Shown here piece by piece: positions 26,470 to 35,794 of a stretch of DNA of 64,000 nt. The first letter of the stretch is position 1. Each line of letters opens with the position of its first letter. The notes beneath the pieces were generated by a model. That model was not told the DNA's origin and did no database searches. It saw only the letters and a list, made by a program, of their open reading frames with translations. The stretch spans positions 30,782,082 through 30,846,081 of the forward strand of contig NC_067207.1 in the NCBI RefSeq assembly GCF_026262505.1. Reading direction: 5' to 3'. This DNA comes from Trichomonas vaginalis G3. Lineage: Eukaryota > Parabasalia > Trichomonadida > Trichomonadidae. Made by a program: the position numbers and the translations under genes.

Positions 26470-27603
26470 ATGACTGAGGAAAGACATTTTATTGTTATAC
26501 ACATGATGACTTCCTTGGATGGTAAGATTACTGGTCCATTCTTTGATACAGAAGCAGCTGATAAAGTTAGTCAAGATTATGAATGGACAAATGCTTCTTA
26601 CAAGCCTAATGCATGGATTTGTGGACGCATAACATTTGATGAAAACTTTACAAATTATGCTGTTCCTGAATTAAATCCCAATGATACTGATGTTCCAGAA
26701 GGTGATTTTGTAGTTGAACCAAATGCTGAATTATATGTTGTTGCTGCCGATCCATCAGGGAAACTTGCATGGCAGAAAAACACACTTCAATATGATGTTC
26801 GTCCTCCAGCACATATCATTGAAGCTTTAACTGAAAAAGCAACACCACAATACAAGAATTATCTCAGAAAGCACCAGATTTCCTATATTGTTGCAGGAAA
26901 AGAACAGTTGGATTGGAAATTACTTGTAATGAAATTAAAAGAAAAATTCAACATCAACGTCTTGGCCGTTGAAGGTGGCGGTATCATTAACTGGTCATTC
27001 CTCAATGCAGGTATTGTTGATGAGCTTTCCATATGTCTCACTGCAGCTGCTGATGGAAGTAATGATACCATAACACTTTTCGAAAAATCCCCATATTTTC
27101 CAAAGGGATCTCCAGTTGAATTTGAACTTAAAGCGGTAGATAAAATTGGTGCTGGTGGTCTTTGGATCAGATATACACCAAAGGGAGCTTCAAAGCGCGA
27201 AAGACCATACCTGGGTCAATTCGATTTGGGAAAAACAAACGATGATTACGCTAAATATTTCATCGGCCAAAGCTACCTAAGCACACTTTCTACTCAAGGA
27301 GCAGCCATTTACAATGTTACATTCGAACCTGGATGCAGAAACAATTGGCATATTCATCACGGTGCCCCACAGACATTACTCTGCACAAGTGGATTTGGAT
27401 GGTACCAAGAGGAAGGTAAGAAAGCTATTCCGCTTAAGCCAGGTGATGTAGTTGATATTCCACCAGAAGTCAAGCATTGGCATGGTGCAAGAAAAGATAC
27501 ATGGTTTTCCCATATCTCTGTTCAACCATATGCCCAAAATACATCAACAGAGTGGCTTGAGCCAGTTGATACTGAATATTATAACAAGATTATTCTTGAA
27601 TAA
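26470..27603 (+). CDS. RibD C-terminal/DHFR-like reductase fused to a cupin
   Basis: 377 residues, whole. Residues 1-235 follow the RibD_C (dihydrofolate reductase-like) fold: start HFIVIHMMTSLDGKITG, the NAWICGRITF strand, and the hallmark LAVEGGGIINWSFLNAGIVD, which binds NADPH in bacterial relatives. Residues about 255-370 are a cupin barrel: FEPGCRNNWHIHHGAPQTLL, then LKPGDVVDIPPEVKHWHG with metal-ligand histidines. Cupins of this kind occur with redox or decarboxylation enzymes in bacteria. The fusion in a parabasalid looks like a bacterial acquisition. Substrate unknown; RibD_C paralogues outside riboflavin synthesis are common. The stop overlaps TAAA (GAATAAACC), the usual trichomonad polyadenylation signal position. 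Confidence 0.85.
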   Translation: MTEERHFIVIHMMTSLDGKITGPFFDTEAADKVSQDYEWTNASYKPNAWICGRITFDENFTNYAVPELNPNDTDVPEGDFVVEPNAELYVVAADPSGKLAWQKNTLQYDVRPPAHIIEALTEKATPQYKNYLRKHQISYIVAGKEQLDWKLLVMKLKEKFNINVLAVEGGGIINWSFLNAGIVDELSICLTAAADGSNDTITLFEKSPYFPKGSPVEFELKAVDKIGAGGLWIRYTPKGASKRERPYLGQFDLGKTNDDYAKYFIGQSYLSTLSTQGAAIYNVTFEPGCRNNWHIHHGAPQTLLCTSGFGWYQEEGKKAIPLKPGDVVDIPPEVKHWHGARKDTWFSHISVQPYAQNTSTEWLEPVDTEYYNKIILE

Positions 27604-28472
27604 ACCAAATTTCTAAATTTATTACAATAATTAAATATGATATTTAATTACTGTCTTCGGACATTGCTCGTCATTGTTGTCTTTGGCTTAATAGTTTTAG
27701 CAAGGATAAATTACTGAACGATGCTATTTTAAATTGATAGTGAGATCTCTTTGTAAATTAAGTGTTAATGGTGCATTTTGAATTAAGATTCCAATGAGAG
27801 GTTTATGGGCGTCCTAAGGGAAAATTGAATAGCTAGGGCGTCCCGAATTTTCATTCTAAGATTTAAATATATTATATACTTAAGTATAATACAAGCAATA
27901 TAAAAATTAAATTTTTATTATGTTAACTTATAAGAAATTTTTTTGAATTATCGTTGATTTATTGTAATCTTTCCAGGCTATACTTTTGAAATCAACTTTA
28001 CCTGTCATACGCATTAATGTAGTAGATGTCCAGGTGTAGCTATTATATCCCAGCAACATTGGTATTTTATCATTGTAAGATATCAAAATGAAGCGTTTTT
28101 TCAGATATAATTTTTCGTAAATTTTTCAAAAATAAGATGGTAAAAAAGCCTCGACTTGCTCGAAAAATAACAATTTTTTTACTTGTAAAAATAACCCTTT
28201 TACAGCATGGGCAGCTATTCAATCACTATTTCTTTTTCTAAAAGTATATTTTTCAAAAAAAATTAAGATCAAATTCGACAATTTCTTGATGAAAGCAAAA
28301 ATATTACACATACTTCTAGATGCATGGGATAAAATATGCAATTATCCAATCAATTCGCATGATTTGAAAAAAAATCTAAATTTGATACAAATGTAGAAAT
28401 TTTTTATTTTTAACTTGAGATTCGATTTTTTTGATCCAATTTGTGAATTTTTTTTGATCGGAATTTCAATTA
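27604..28472. other. Host intergenic region, no gene seen
   Basis: About 870 bases. GGGCGTCC occurs twice at about 27807 and 27837; otherwise AT-rich with long A and T runs. It ends at the target duplication of element B. Joined across the element it would continue into the 3' flank of the gene at 47972-49078. Confidence 0.6.
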
Positions 28473-28478
28473 ATTTGT
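28473..28478. repeat. Target site duplication ATTTGT, left
   Basis: ATTTGT directly precedes the element B terminus AGTAGTATATGTGG and is repeated exactly at 47951-47956. Six bases is the known Polinton duplication length. Confidence 0.9.
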
Positions 28479-28720
28479 AGTAGTATATGTGGACGGGTTT
28501 TGTGACTTTTTTTGTAAACGTAAGAATTCATACAATATCGAGCGATTTTGTATCATTTTTTTAACATATGAAGTAAAAAATGTATGATTCTTACGGTTTT
28601 TATTCTTACGTTTTTGAATAAATCAAGATTTAAAAAAAATTTCAAAATTGTAAGACATTTACACTCAGCCCATACATAATGAAATAAAAAATAAAATTTT
28701 TTAAAAAATAAACTTTAAAA
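28479..28720 (+). repeat. Left terminal inverted repeat of element B
   Basis: Starts AGTAGTATATGTGGACGGG and runs to AACTTTAAAA; matches the reverse complement of 47709-47950 almost exactly. The AGT start is typical of Polintons. Confidence 0.92.
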
Positions 28721-28786
28721 ATTCATGTCTTACGAAAAATTAAAACTTAGTTATGTTTATTATTTTATTTTTTTATTTTGTATGAA

Positions 28787-29656
28787 ATGAGCGTCAAAAC
28801 TAACAACGTTAAAAAATTAGGATTCACAAACGAGGAAATAAAGGATATATTAGAGGAGGTGGGTTATGAAGTTGATAAATATTATTTAAGAAATTGTCAA
28901 AAATTTGCCGAGTTATTAAATGATTTAGATTATGATGAAAAAATGAATAAAGATGATGTTATAAATTTCTTATATCCTACATCTGAAGAAGAAAAACCTA
29001 AAGAACCTGATGTTTTCCCTGAATATTATGAAGAACGGATTAAAGATGATGAATACGATGAAATTGAAAGACTGGAAAAAATAATAGATGAAATAGATGA
29101 AAAAATTAAGGAATTAAGAGAAGTTGAAAAATATAATGAAAATGAAGTAGAGGGTTTAATGAATATCCCAGCTTCAGAATCAGAAGTACAGAAATCTCAT
29201 GAAGAAAGATATAAAAATTATGTCTCAGAATCAACACAAAATTTATTAGATGGTGAAATAGACGAAACACTTTCAGAAGAAGGTACTAAATTTATTCGTA
29301 AACATAAGTTACAATTTATCGATAATGAAGAATACCCCTGTATCCTACTTTCACCACCTTTAGATTCCGAGAAATTCAAAAAAGCTCTTAAAAACGTGAC
29401 ATATGCAACTAATACGATTAAGAAAGAAGATCATGATATTTACACAAATTATTATTTAAATAAATGCACAGGTGTTGATAAAGTTTTTGATTTATTAGAT
29501 AAAATATCAAAAGAAACCATTGGAACATATAAAATTTTATGTGATTGCGGTTTCATTGTTGAAGATACTAATAATGTTTCATATGAAAGAACAGCACCGA
29601 AGGAAGACGAAGTTGAAAGGTCTATACCATTCGTTATTAAGAATATAAAGATATGA
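28787..29656 (+). CDS. Unknown acidic protein, first gene of element B
   Basis: 289 residues from the ATG at 28787, chosen because the TTTTTTTATTTTGTATGAA leader ends there; an upstream in-frame TTG is ignored. N-terminal helical part (LGFTNEEIKDILEEVGYEVD) followed by a coiled coil (IERLEKIIDEIDEKIKELRE) and a beta-type C-terminal domain (YPCILLSPPLDSEKFKKALK ... CDCGFIVEDTNN). No family recognised. Its position next to PolB is where protein-primed elements sometimes keep a replication accessory gene, but that is only context. Whole frame. Confidence 0.55.
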   Translation: MSVKTNNVKKLGFTNEEIKDILEEVGYEVDKYYLRNCQKFAELLNDLDYDEKMNKDDVINFLYPTSEEEKPKEPDVFPEYYEERIKDDEYDEIERLEKIIDEIDEKIKELREVEKYNENEVEGLMNIPASESEVQKSHEERYKNYVSESTQNLLDGEIDETLSEEGTKFIRKHKLQFIDNEEYPCILLSPPLDSEKFKKALKNVTYATNTIKKEDHDIYTNYYLNKCTGVDKVFDLLDKISKETIGTYKILCDCGFIVEDTNNVSYERTAPKEDEVERSIPFVIKNIKI

Positions 29657-29898
29657 AAACTTATAAACATTATATTTATTCATTTATTTCAGAAAAAATG
29701 GAAGCAACCCATAAAACATCTTCTCATCATTTTATAACTATTCATACATTCCTTTTCAAAGTTGTGAAATTAAATAAGACAGGAATTAGATTTAATGTAT
29801 CAGGGTACGCATTCTTGAGTAAATTAAATGTATTCGTCACGTCGCAGATGATAAAAATTTATGTGTTCTTAATTCATTTTATGGGCTTTAAAAAATAA
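29653..29898 (+). CDS. Small hydrophobic ORF overlapping the previous stop
   Basis: 81 residues; its ATG overlaps the TGA of the preceding gene (ATGA). Contains FITIHTFLFKVVKLNK and a C-terminal hydrophobic helix (SQMIKIYVFLIHFMGF), so a small membrane protein is possible. There is no element-type leader, so support is weak. Confidence 0.3.
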   Translation: MKTYKHYIYSFISEKMEATHKTSSHHFITIHTFLFKVVKLNKTGIRFNVSGYAFLSKLNVFVTSQMIKIYVFLIHFMGFKK

Positions 29899-29940
29899 AC
29901 TTTATTTTTATTTATTTTTTAATTTTTTATTCTTACATAA

Positions 29941-32900
29941 ATGAACAAAAACGGAACAGCTAAAATGAATGATAATCAAATTAGAGCAGAAGGTAGAAGG
30001 TTATTTAAACGCTTCTATAACATTCCTGATGGTGTTAATCCTAAAACTCGTAGAAGCTATTTAAATGAAGCAATAGATGCATATGAAGGGTTTGACATTT
30101 CAACAGAAAGTGAGAGATTAGCGAGAATGTTAAATGTTAATATTGATTTCTATTATTGTGATCCTCAACCAGAAGACGTGGACATAAATAAGGTAGACTT
30201 TCCATTAGTGGAATCAATAATGATAGATCCAGAATTTGAAACAGTAAATATTTTATTAACACAGAGTCCATGTGGAAAACTTCACGCTGACAGAATAACA
30301 GACGTTGAAGCACTCACCGGCTATAAAGTTTGTCCATATTGTAAAGAAGAAGTTTATTCTATCCGTGATGATCCAGAAAGGAAAAACCAAAGAAGATTTT
30401 TAAAGCATTGTGAGAAATGTAAAGAAAATAATGGAGATTAATTCAAGACGTTCAGTTGCAAAAGACACAGCAACCATATGCACCACATATTACGAAACAG
30501 AAGATATATCAGTGGTTATTAGCTCACAATTTGCAGAAATATTATAAACCGACAAGATATTATATTACTTTTGACTTTGAAACATTAGAGACTAAAGAAG
30601 AATTACAACTTTCTGAGTGTGCAACTTTGAACGCTTACTTAAAACCATTCATGGTATCATCAACGGTTAAATTAAATGATAAAACATACACGAGGAATTT
30701 TTGCTTAACTTCGAGTGATTCTTTTATTTCTGATTGGATTGAGTTTTTATTTTCAACCTGTTCATTAGTTGTTGAATCAAATATGAGTCAATACAATGAA
30801 TTATTGAAGTCGCAAACATTAAATGAAACACAGAAGGAAGCATTTAAAGAACTTCTAGATGAGGAATTCAATAAAGTGAATATCATAGGTTTTAATTCGG
30901 GAAAGTTTGATTTAAATTTAATTCTTCGTGATTTAAATACTGCAAAATGGAAAATAAAATCAATGCTGGGTTCATCTTCACAATTTAAGCAAATCATTGT
31001 AAAGAAAACAAACGTTCCATATGAATTGAGATTTATTGACATCAGAAATTATATAGCGGGTGGGACATTAGACCAATTCACTCAAGATTTCGGAAACAAT
31101 AAATCACGTGTTAAATCCTTTTTCCCTTATCAATTCATCACGTGGGAAAATTACGAAGAAGAATTATATAAAGAGGAACCATTCACGAAAGATTCATTTT
31201 ATTCAGCATTAACCAAGAAACTATATCAGATAGTGATTATCAAATATATCTCAATGATGCTAAAATTTTTAAGAATAGATTAGAATATTTTATTCATTAT
31301 TGCAATAAAGATGTTGAAATTATGATTAACCCAATCGATAAAATTATTGAAGAAACATTTGTTTATAAAATTGATATGCTTCATAATCTTTCTTTATCAT
31401 CGAATGCTTCAATGATTCGTTACGCTTTAGCATATAAAGACTTTAATCCTAATGAAAAATATCCTGAGGAAGAGATAGAATCAAGTTTTGAATTAACGAA
31501 AAAGTATTGGAAATATAAAATTGAATCATATAAGAAACAAGATGAAAAAGCAGAAAGGGATACTAAAAATAATGTTTCAATGGATGATTTTCAATACTAT
31601 CACGATTTAATCCTTTCATCTAAATGCAAAATGTGTGGTAAAGCGTTTACATATGCAAATAAACCAACATTGGATAGAATCGATAATGAAAAACCACATA
31701 CCAAAGAAAATTGTCAGTTAATGTGTTGTTATTGCAATGTCGTAAAATCAAATAAAGATGAAGATGTTCAACGTTTAAGAATCAATTTAAGAAATTATGC
31801 ATTAAAAAATAATTTACCAATGACTTTAGATTCAGTTGAAGCTTATCACATTCTCCGTAATGGAATTACTGGTGGTCTATCAAATGTTCAACATAGAGTA
31901 AATCTTAAAGGAATCACGCACATTAATAAACTTTCATATAGTCCAGAAACTAAAACTGTATCAAATGAGGACACCACCAACATTATGACTCATTTCGTTG
32001 GTGTTGATTTTAATTCATTATATCCTTCATCATTTTCATCTAATCCTCATGATTTCATTCAATATACTGACCATAAAATGTATATGCCGGGAAGATTGAA
32101 TGGTGTTATCATTTGTGATACAGCAACAAAGAAAGCAAAAGCACTGGGAATAATTAAGAAGAAAAATACTTTATTCGTGGCTGAAGTAAAGGGTCACATT
32201 GATGAAAAATACATTAATGATTACATAAACTTTTTACCGATAATAAGAAACTTAGATATTATCACAGATGAAAAAACAATTGGTGGTTTTATGTATAATT
32301 ACATGAAATCAAACAATTTACCAGTTGACCAGAAACAGAGAAAATTAACTCAGTTAGCATCAACACACAACCAATATCAACCATTTTCTTCTTATTATCT
32401 TTGGTATCTAATCGACAGGTTTAATTTTATCATCGATGATATTCAATCAATTTTAACATTTACGAAAAACACTTGTTTTAATGAATTTGCGAACAAATTT
32501 ATGAACGAAAGACAAAAGGCTGAATTAGAAGGAAATAAAGGAAAAAGTTTATTTTGCAAGATTTCACTTAATGGATCATATGGTTATGATGCAATGAATA
32601 CACAAAATTACACAAAGACTAAAATAATGAATGCACAGAAGGCACGCGTTGCATGTATGTCAAATAAGTTTAAAAACATAAGAGAAATAGGTGAAGATAC
32701 ATATCAAGTGATGCTTAAAGATAGATTTTATAGATGTGATACATGTTTACAAGAGGCATTCTTCACTTTAGATAACGCAAAATACTGGTATTTAGTTTTC
32801 ATTTATGATTTTATGTATAAATGCATGGATGTTAATCGTTTTCATTTCATTGAAGGTGATACTGATTCATCTTATTGGGCAATCGCTGGCGACCCAAATC

Positions 32901-33383
32901 TTCCTAACACTCAAGCATTTCAAGCAATTGTTACCGATAAACAATTTTATGATAAAAACATTTTCAAATTCGCACCATTTGATTTCTTCTGTTTTGATGA
33001 GAAATTTAAACCTAAATTAAAGAATAAAGCTGAAGAAAAAGCACATGAGAAGAAGTTATTGGGTTTAGCAATTGAGAAACAAGGTGATAACATGGTTGCT
33101 TTATGCCCTAAGTGTTATACATCATTCAACGGTTCAATTGATGGAAGTGATTTTAAAAAGATTGCACAAAAAATGAAAGGTGTTAGTTTACGACAAAATA
33201 AACAATTAACACCTAAAAATTATTTGGATATAATAAATGATAAAGTGATATTTGATGGTCAGAATATTAATTTACAACTTAAAAACGGTCAATGACTCGC
33301 TAACAATCGGTAAGACTGCATTAACAGGAGCACACACTAAGGCTGTATGTTGTGAAAATGGATGTTGTATGCCATTTATTTAA
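29941..33383 (+). pseudogene. polB: Family B DNA polymerase with HNH-like insert, broken, element B
   Basis: Parts in order: an N-terminal part with a Cys-rich region (VCPYCKEEVYS ... HCEKCKENNG); the exonuclease part with ExoI (FDFETLE) and ExoII (GFNSGKFDLNLI); an HNH/endonuclease VII-like insert at about 31620-31760 (CKMCGKAF, LDRIDN, ENCQLMCCYCNVVKSNK); motif A (VDFNSLYPSS), motif B (KISLNGSYGYD), motif C (EGDTDSSYW) and a C-terminal thumb. The order fits protein-primed polymerases of Polintons. It is broken at about two or three places. The leader (TTTTTTATTCTTACATAAATG) is the element type. Confidence 0.85.
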
Positions 33384-33529
33384 TACAATTTAAAATTTTA
33401 TTTTTAATAAAATGCCACAGAAGAGACAAAAGGAACCGTTAATGATGCGATTCAATATGTAAATAATGGATTTGATACTATGATTCAAAGAGGTGGGCAC
33501 CCTTAAACATTTATTTTATTTTTATATAA

Positions 33530-35062
33530 ATGGATAACGCGGATTTAGAAAATTTAATTGATGATTTAGTACTTAATCAAAATTTTCTTAATTATTATGA
33601 ATTAAAATCATATCTCCAAAAATATAATAAAAATATAACGGGTGATGATATGGATTATTATTATTCGTATTATAAAAATGAAATTTTGAAATATCATGAT
33701 AAAATAATTTCTAAAATTAAAGACAAAATTAAAAATAATGAATATACAAAGGGAAAAACTAAATCACAACTTAAACAGTTGAAAGATTTCAAAAATAAAG
33801 TATTAACAGAAGAAGATATTGATGAATTATATAAATTATATAATCCCGAGCCGCAAAAGCCAAAGGAACAAAAACAAAGGGTGCAAAACGCCCAGGTCCT
33901 TCAGACCATAAATGAAGCACAAGCTTTAATTTATGATTCATTAGTTAAACCATATTCAGCCCGACTTTTAAATGAAGATCAACTTTTGGAATTCATCCTT
34001 CAACATAAACTCGAAGTGGGAAAGTATATCAAACCTTTATATACAGCATATTTAAAACAAATGAATAGAATACATCCAGAATTAATGAAAGGAAAATCAA
34101 CAACTAAAACTTCATCATCCAAAATCAAAGCAGATAAAATTAAACCACTTGCAACACCAAAACCTCCAACGGTAGTACCTCCTCCTTCAGTTAATCCTTC
34201 ATCATTCACTTTATTATATCCATTTCAAACATTAAAGAAGCAAAAAGATTTTAAAAAGGATTTCAAAATATTAAATAAACCAACTGACCCAAAAATTCAG
34301 CCGTTAAAGGAAAAATTTAGTCGACCTTCATTTGCTCCATATCCATATTCATACGAAATCGATCATCTGGAATATTTAAAAGGAAACGTTACTTATTTAT
34401 TTGCCATTAACATTAACACTAGATATTTATATTGCATTCCGGTGAAAGGGAAAACAGAACAGGAAACAAGAAGAGCTATACAATACTTACTAGATCATGA
34501 AAGAGTAGATAATATAAGGGGTGATGGTGATAAAGGATTTCAGGCAGCTATGGCTCATTATTTCCCACAAATTAATTTTTACTTTTCATCCTCTCCATAT
34601 ACGTTTCATAATAAAATAGTTGATGCGGTAATGAGAACTCTTAGAGATGCGTTAGGGGTTAACGGTCAGATATACTGGGATGGAAATCATGACTCCATCA
34701 TACAGCAGTTAGTATATTATTACAATAATACATGGCATAGAACTATAAACATGAAACCAATGGAAATGAAAAATGATATTTCAAAAGAATGGGAATATAT
34801 TAGAAAGCAAATGGAAAGGTTAAATGATGTTAAACGTGAACAAATTAATTCGGGGCTCATGAATTTTAAACAAGGGGATAAAGTTTTGATTCATCTCGAT
34901 TATGGAAAAACTGATAAATCAATGACAAAAAGAAGACGAAGATTTGACACAATAGCTGAATTTGTTAGATATATTAACGGCAATGCATTAGTTGAAGTTG
35001 ACAATAAATTAATAGAAATTCCGATTTATTTTATTACTCCATTATATTTAAATAATATTTAA
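33530..35062 (+). CDS. int: Polinton integrase (rve type), element B
   Basis: 510 residues. Residues 1-130 are charged and helical (possible N-terminal zinc-less extension), then a Pro/Gln linker carrying a GC-rich hairpin island (PEPQKPKEQKQRVQNAQVLQ). The integrase core spans about residues 275-420: SYEIDHLEYLKGNVTYLFAI, NTRYLYCIPVKGKTEQ, NIRGDGDKGFQAAMAHYFPQ, then YTFHNKIVDAVMRTLRD. The C-terminal part (FKQGDKVLIHLDYG ... FDTIAEFVRYINGNALVEV) resembles the SH3-like tail of these enzymes. It joins element ends to target DNA with a 6-bp stagger, matching the ATTTGT duplication. Whole frame, element-type leader. Confidence 0.88.
   Translation: MDNADLENLIDDLVLNQNFLNYYELKSYLQKYNKNITGDDMDYYYSYYKNEILKYHDKIISKIKDKIKNNEYTKGKTKSQLKQLKDFKNKVLTEEDIDELYKLYNPEPQKPKEQKQRVQNAQVLQTINEAQALIYDSLVKPYSARLLNEDQLLEFILQHKLEVGKYIKPLYTAYLKQMNRIHPELMKGKSTTKTSSSKIKADKIKPLATPKPPTVVPPPSVNPSSFTLLYPFQTLKKQKDFKKDFKILNKPTDPKIQPLKEKFSRPSFAPYPYSYEIDHLEYLKGNVTYLFAININTRYLYCIPVKGKTEQETRRAIQYLLDHERVDNIRGDGDKGFQAAMAHYFPQINFYFSSSPYTFHNKIVDAVMRTLRDALGVNGQIYWDGNHDSIIQQLVYYYNNTWHRTINMKPMEMKNDISKEWEYIRKQMERLNDVKREQINSGLMNFKQGDKVLIHLDYGKTDKSMTKRRRRFDTIAEFVRYINGNALVEVDNKLIEIPIYFITPLYLNNI
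33870..33915. repeat. GC-rich hairpin island inside integrase
   Basis: GGGTGCAAAACGCCC followed by AGGTCCTTCAGACC. The 20 bases GCCCAGGTCCTTCAGACCAT occur again, inverted, in the fiber gene near 41180-41200. Both encode AQVLQTI. Confidence 0.8.
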
Positions 35063-35081
35063 TTTTTTTATTTCGTAAGAA

Positions 35082-35402
35082 ATGAGTGACAACAAAGCAT
35101 CCAAGAGTCCTGATTCAATTAAGATTCAGAGTCCAGACGATGAATATAAAAAGAAACTAAACAGAATTAAATCAAAAATATGTTATTATAAAAAGAAGCC
35201 GCAATGCGGTGGGGCCGATGCCCATAAAACTAAAGTAATTGAAAACGATAAAGAGAGGAAAGAAATAATCGAAAAATTAGAAACTTACCGTTCAATCCTT
35301 AAACTGAGTGAAGCAAAAATAAAAGAATTTAATAGAATAAATAAATTGATTGGAAGAGATGAATTTAATAAAGATGAATTTTTAAACTCAATCCAAATTT
35401 AA
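35082..35402 (+). CDS. Small basic coiled-coil protein, element B
   Basis: 106 residues after a TTTTTTTATTTCGTAAGAAATG leader. Lys-rich helical protein (EYKKKLNRIKSKICYYKKKP ... ERKEIIEKLETYRSILKLSE). In the middle, KKKPQCGGADAHKTK is encoded by two tiny GC hairpins (CCGC-AAT-GCGG and GGGC-CGAT-GCCC, about 35199-35222), which stand out in an AT-rich gene. Function unknown. It ends four bases before the end of the convergent small gene. Confidence 0.5.
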   Translation: MSDNKASKSPDSIKIQSPDDEYKKKLNRIKSKICYYKKKPQCGGADAHKTKVIENDKERKEIIEKLETYRSILKLSEAKIKEFNRINKLIGRDEFNKDEFLNSIQI

Positions 35403-35405
35403 TTT

Positions 35406-35591
35406 TTATTCCTCTTCGACAACGTCTCTTCGAGACGCCGAACCCTTCTGGGTTCTTCTTTCCATCATTACTGCATAACCGCATCTTCTCGGTTTTCGTG
35501 GTTTGTTGTTTTTAATTTGTTCTTGCATCATTTTTATCATTTCCTCCCTTGTTATGATTCGTGGTAAATTTTGAGCTTGTGGGGTATCCAT
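35406..35591 (-). CDS. Small basic protein with hairpin-encoded tail, element B
   Basis: 61 residues, MDTPQAQNLPRIITREEMIK then KNNKPRKPRRCGYAVMMERR and RTQKGSASRRDVVEEE. The last 17 codons coincide with two GC hairpins (CGTCTC-TTC-GAGACG and GAACCC-TTCT-GGGTTC). Element-type leader (TTTTATTTTTATATAAATG on the minus strand). Unknown function, possibly DNA-binding by its charge. Confidence 0.45.
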   Translation of the reverse strand: MDTPQAQNLPRIITREEMIKMMQEQIKNNKPRKPRRCGYAVMMERRTQKGSASRRDVVEEE

Positions 35592-35621
35592 TTATATAAA
35601 AATAAAATTTTGTTATCAGTT

Positions 35622-35756
35622 ATTTTATCGTTAATGGTTTTTAGGTTATTCAATAATTAATTATTTTTGAATAACTGAAGGTGTCACTACGTCACCATGT
35701 GTCACCTGGTTAATTAACTTCTTTTAAAATTACTGACAACATGACATTTTGACATC
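35622..35756. repeat. Cassette-border inverted repeat, left of primase-helicase
   Basis: About 135 bases from ATTTTATCGTTAATGG through TTCAATAATTAATTATTTTTG, GGTGTCACTACGTCACC and GTTAATTAACTTC to TGACAACATGACATTTTGAC. Near-identical reverse complement at 38311-38450. It shares AACTTCT...TGACAACATGACATTT with the modules of element A. Confidence 0.9.
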
Positions 35757-35794
35757 ACAGCAGGATTAATGCAAAAATAAATTCAAATCATACT

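Noticed and set aside
27604-28472. A decayed gene in the gap before element B
   Set aside because: Only short frames full of homopolymers; no similarity to anything else in the window.
30788-31042. 84-codon minus-strand frame inside the polymerase region
   Set aside because: Antisense shadow of the exonuclease part; no leader or similarity.
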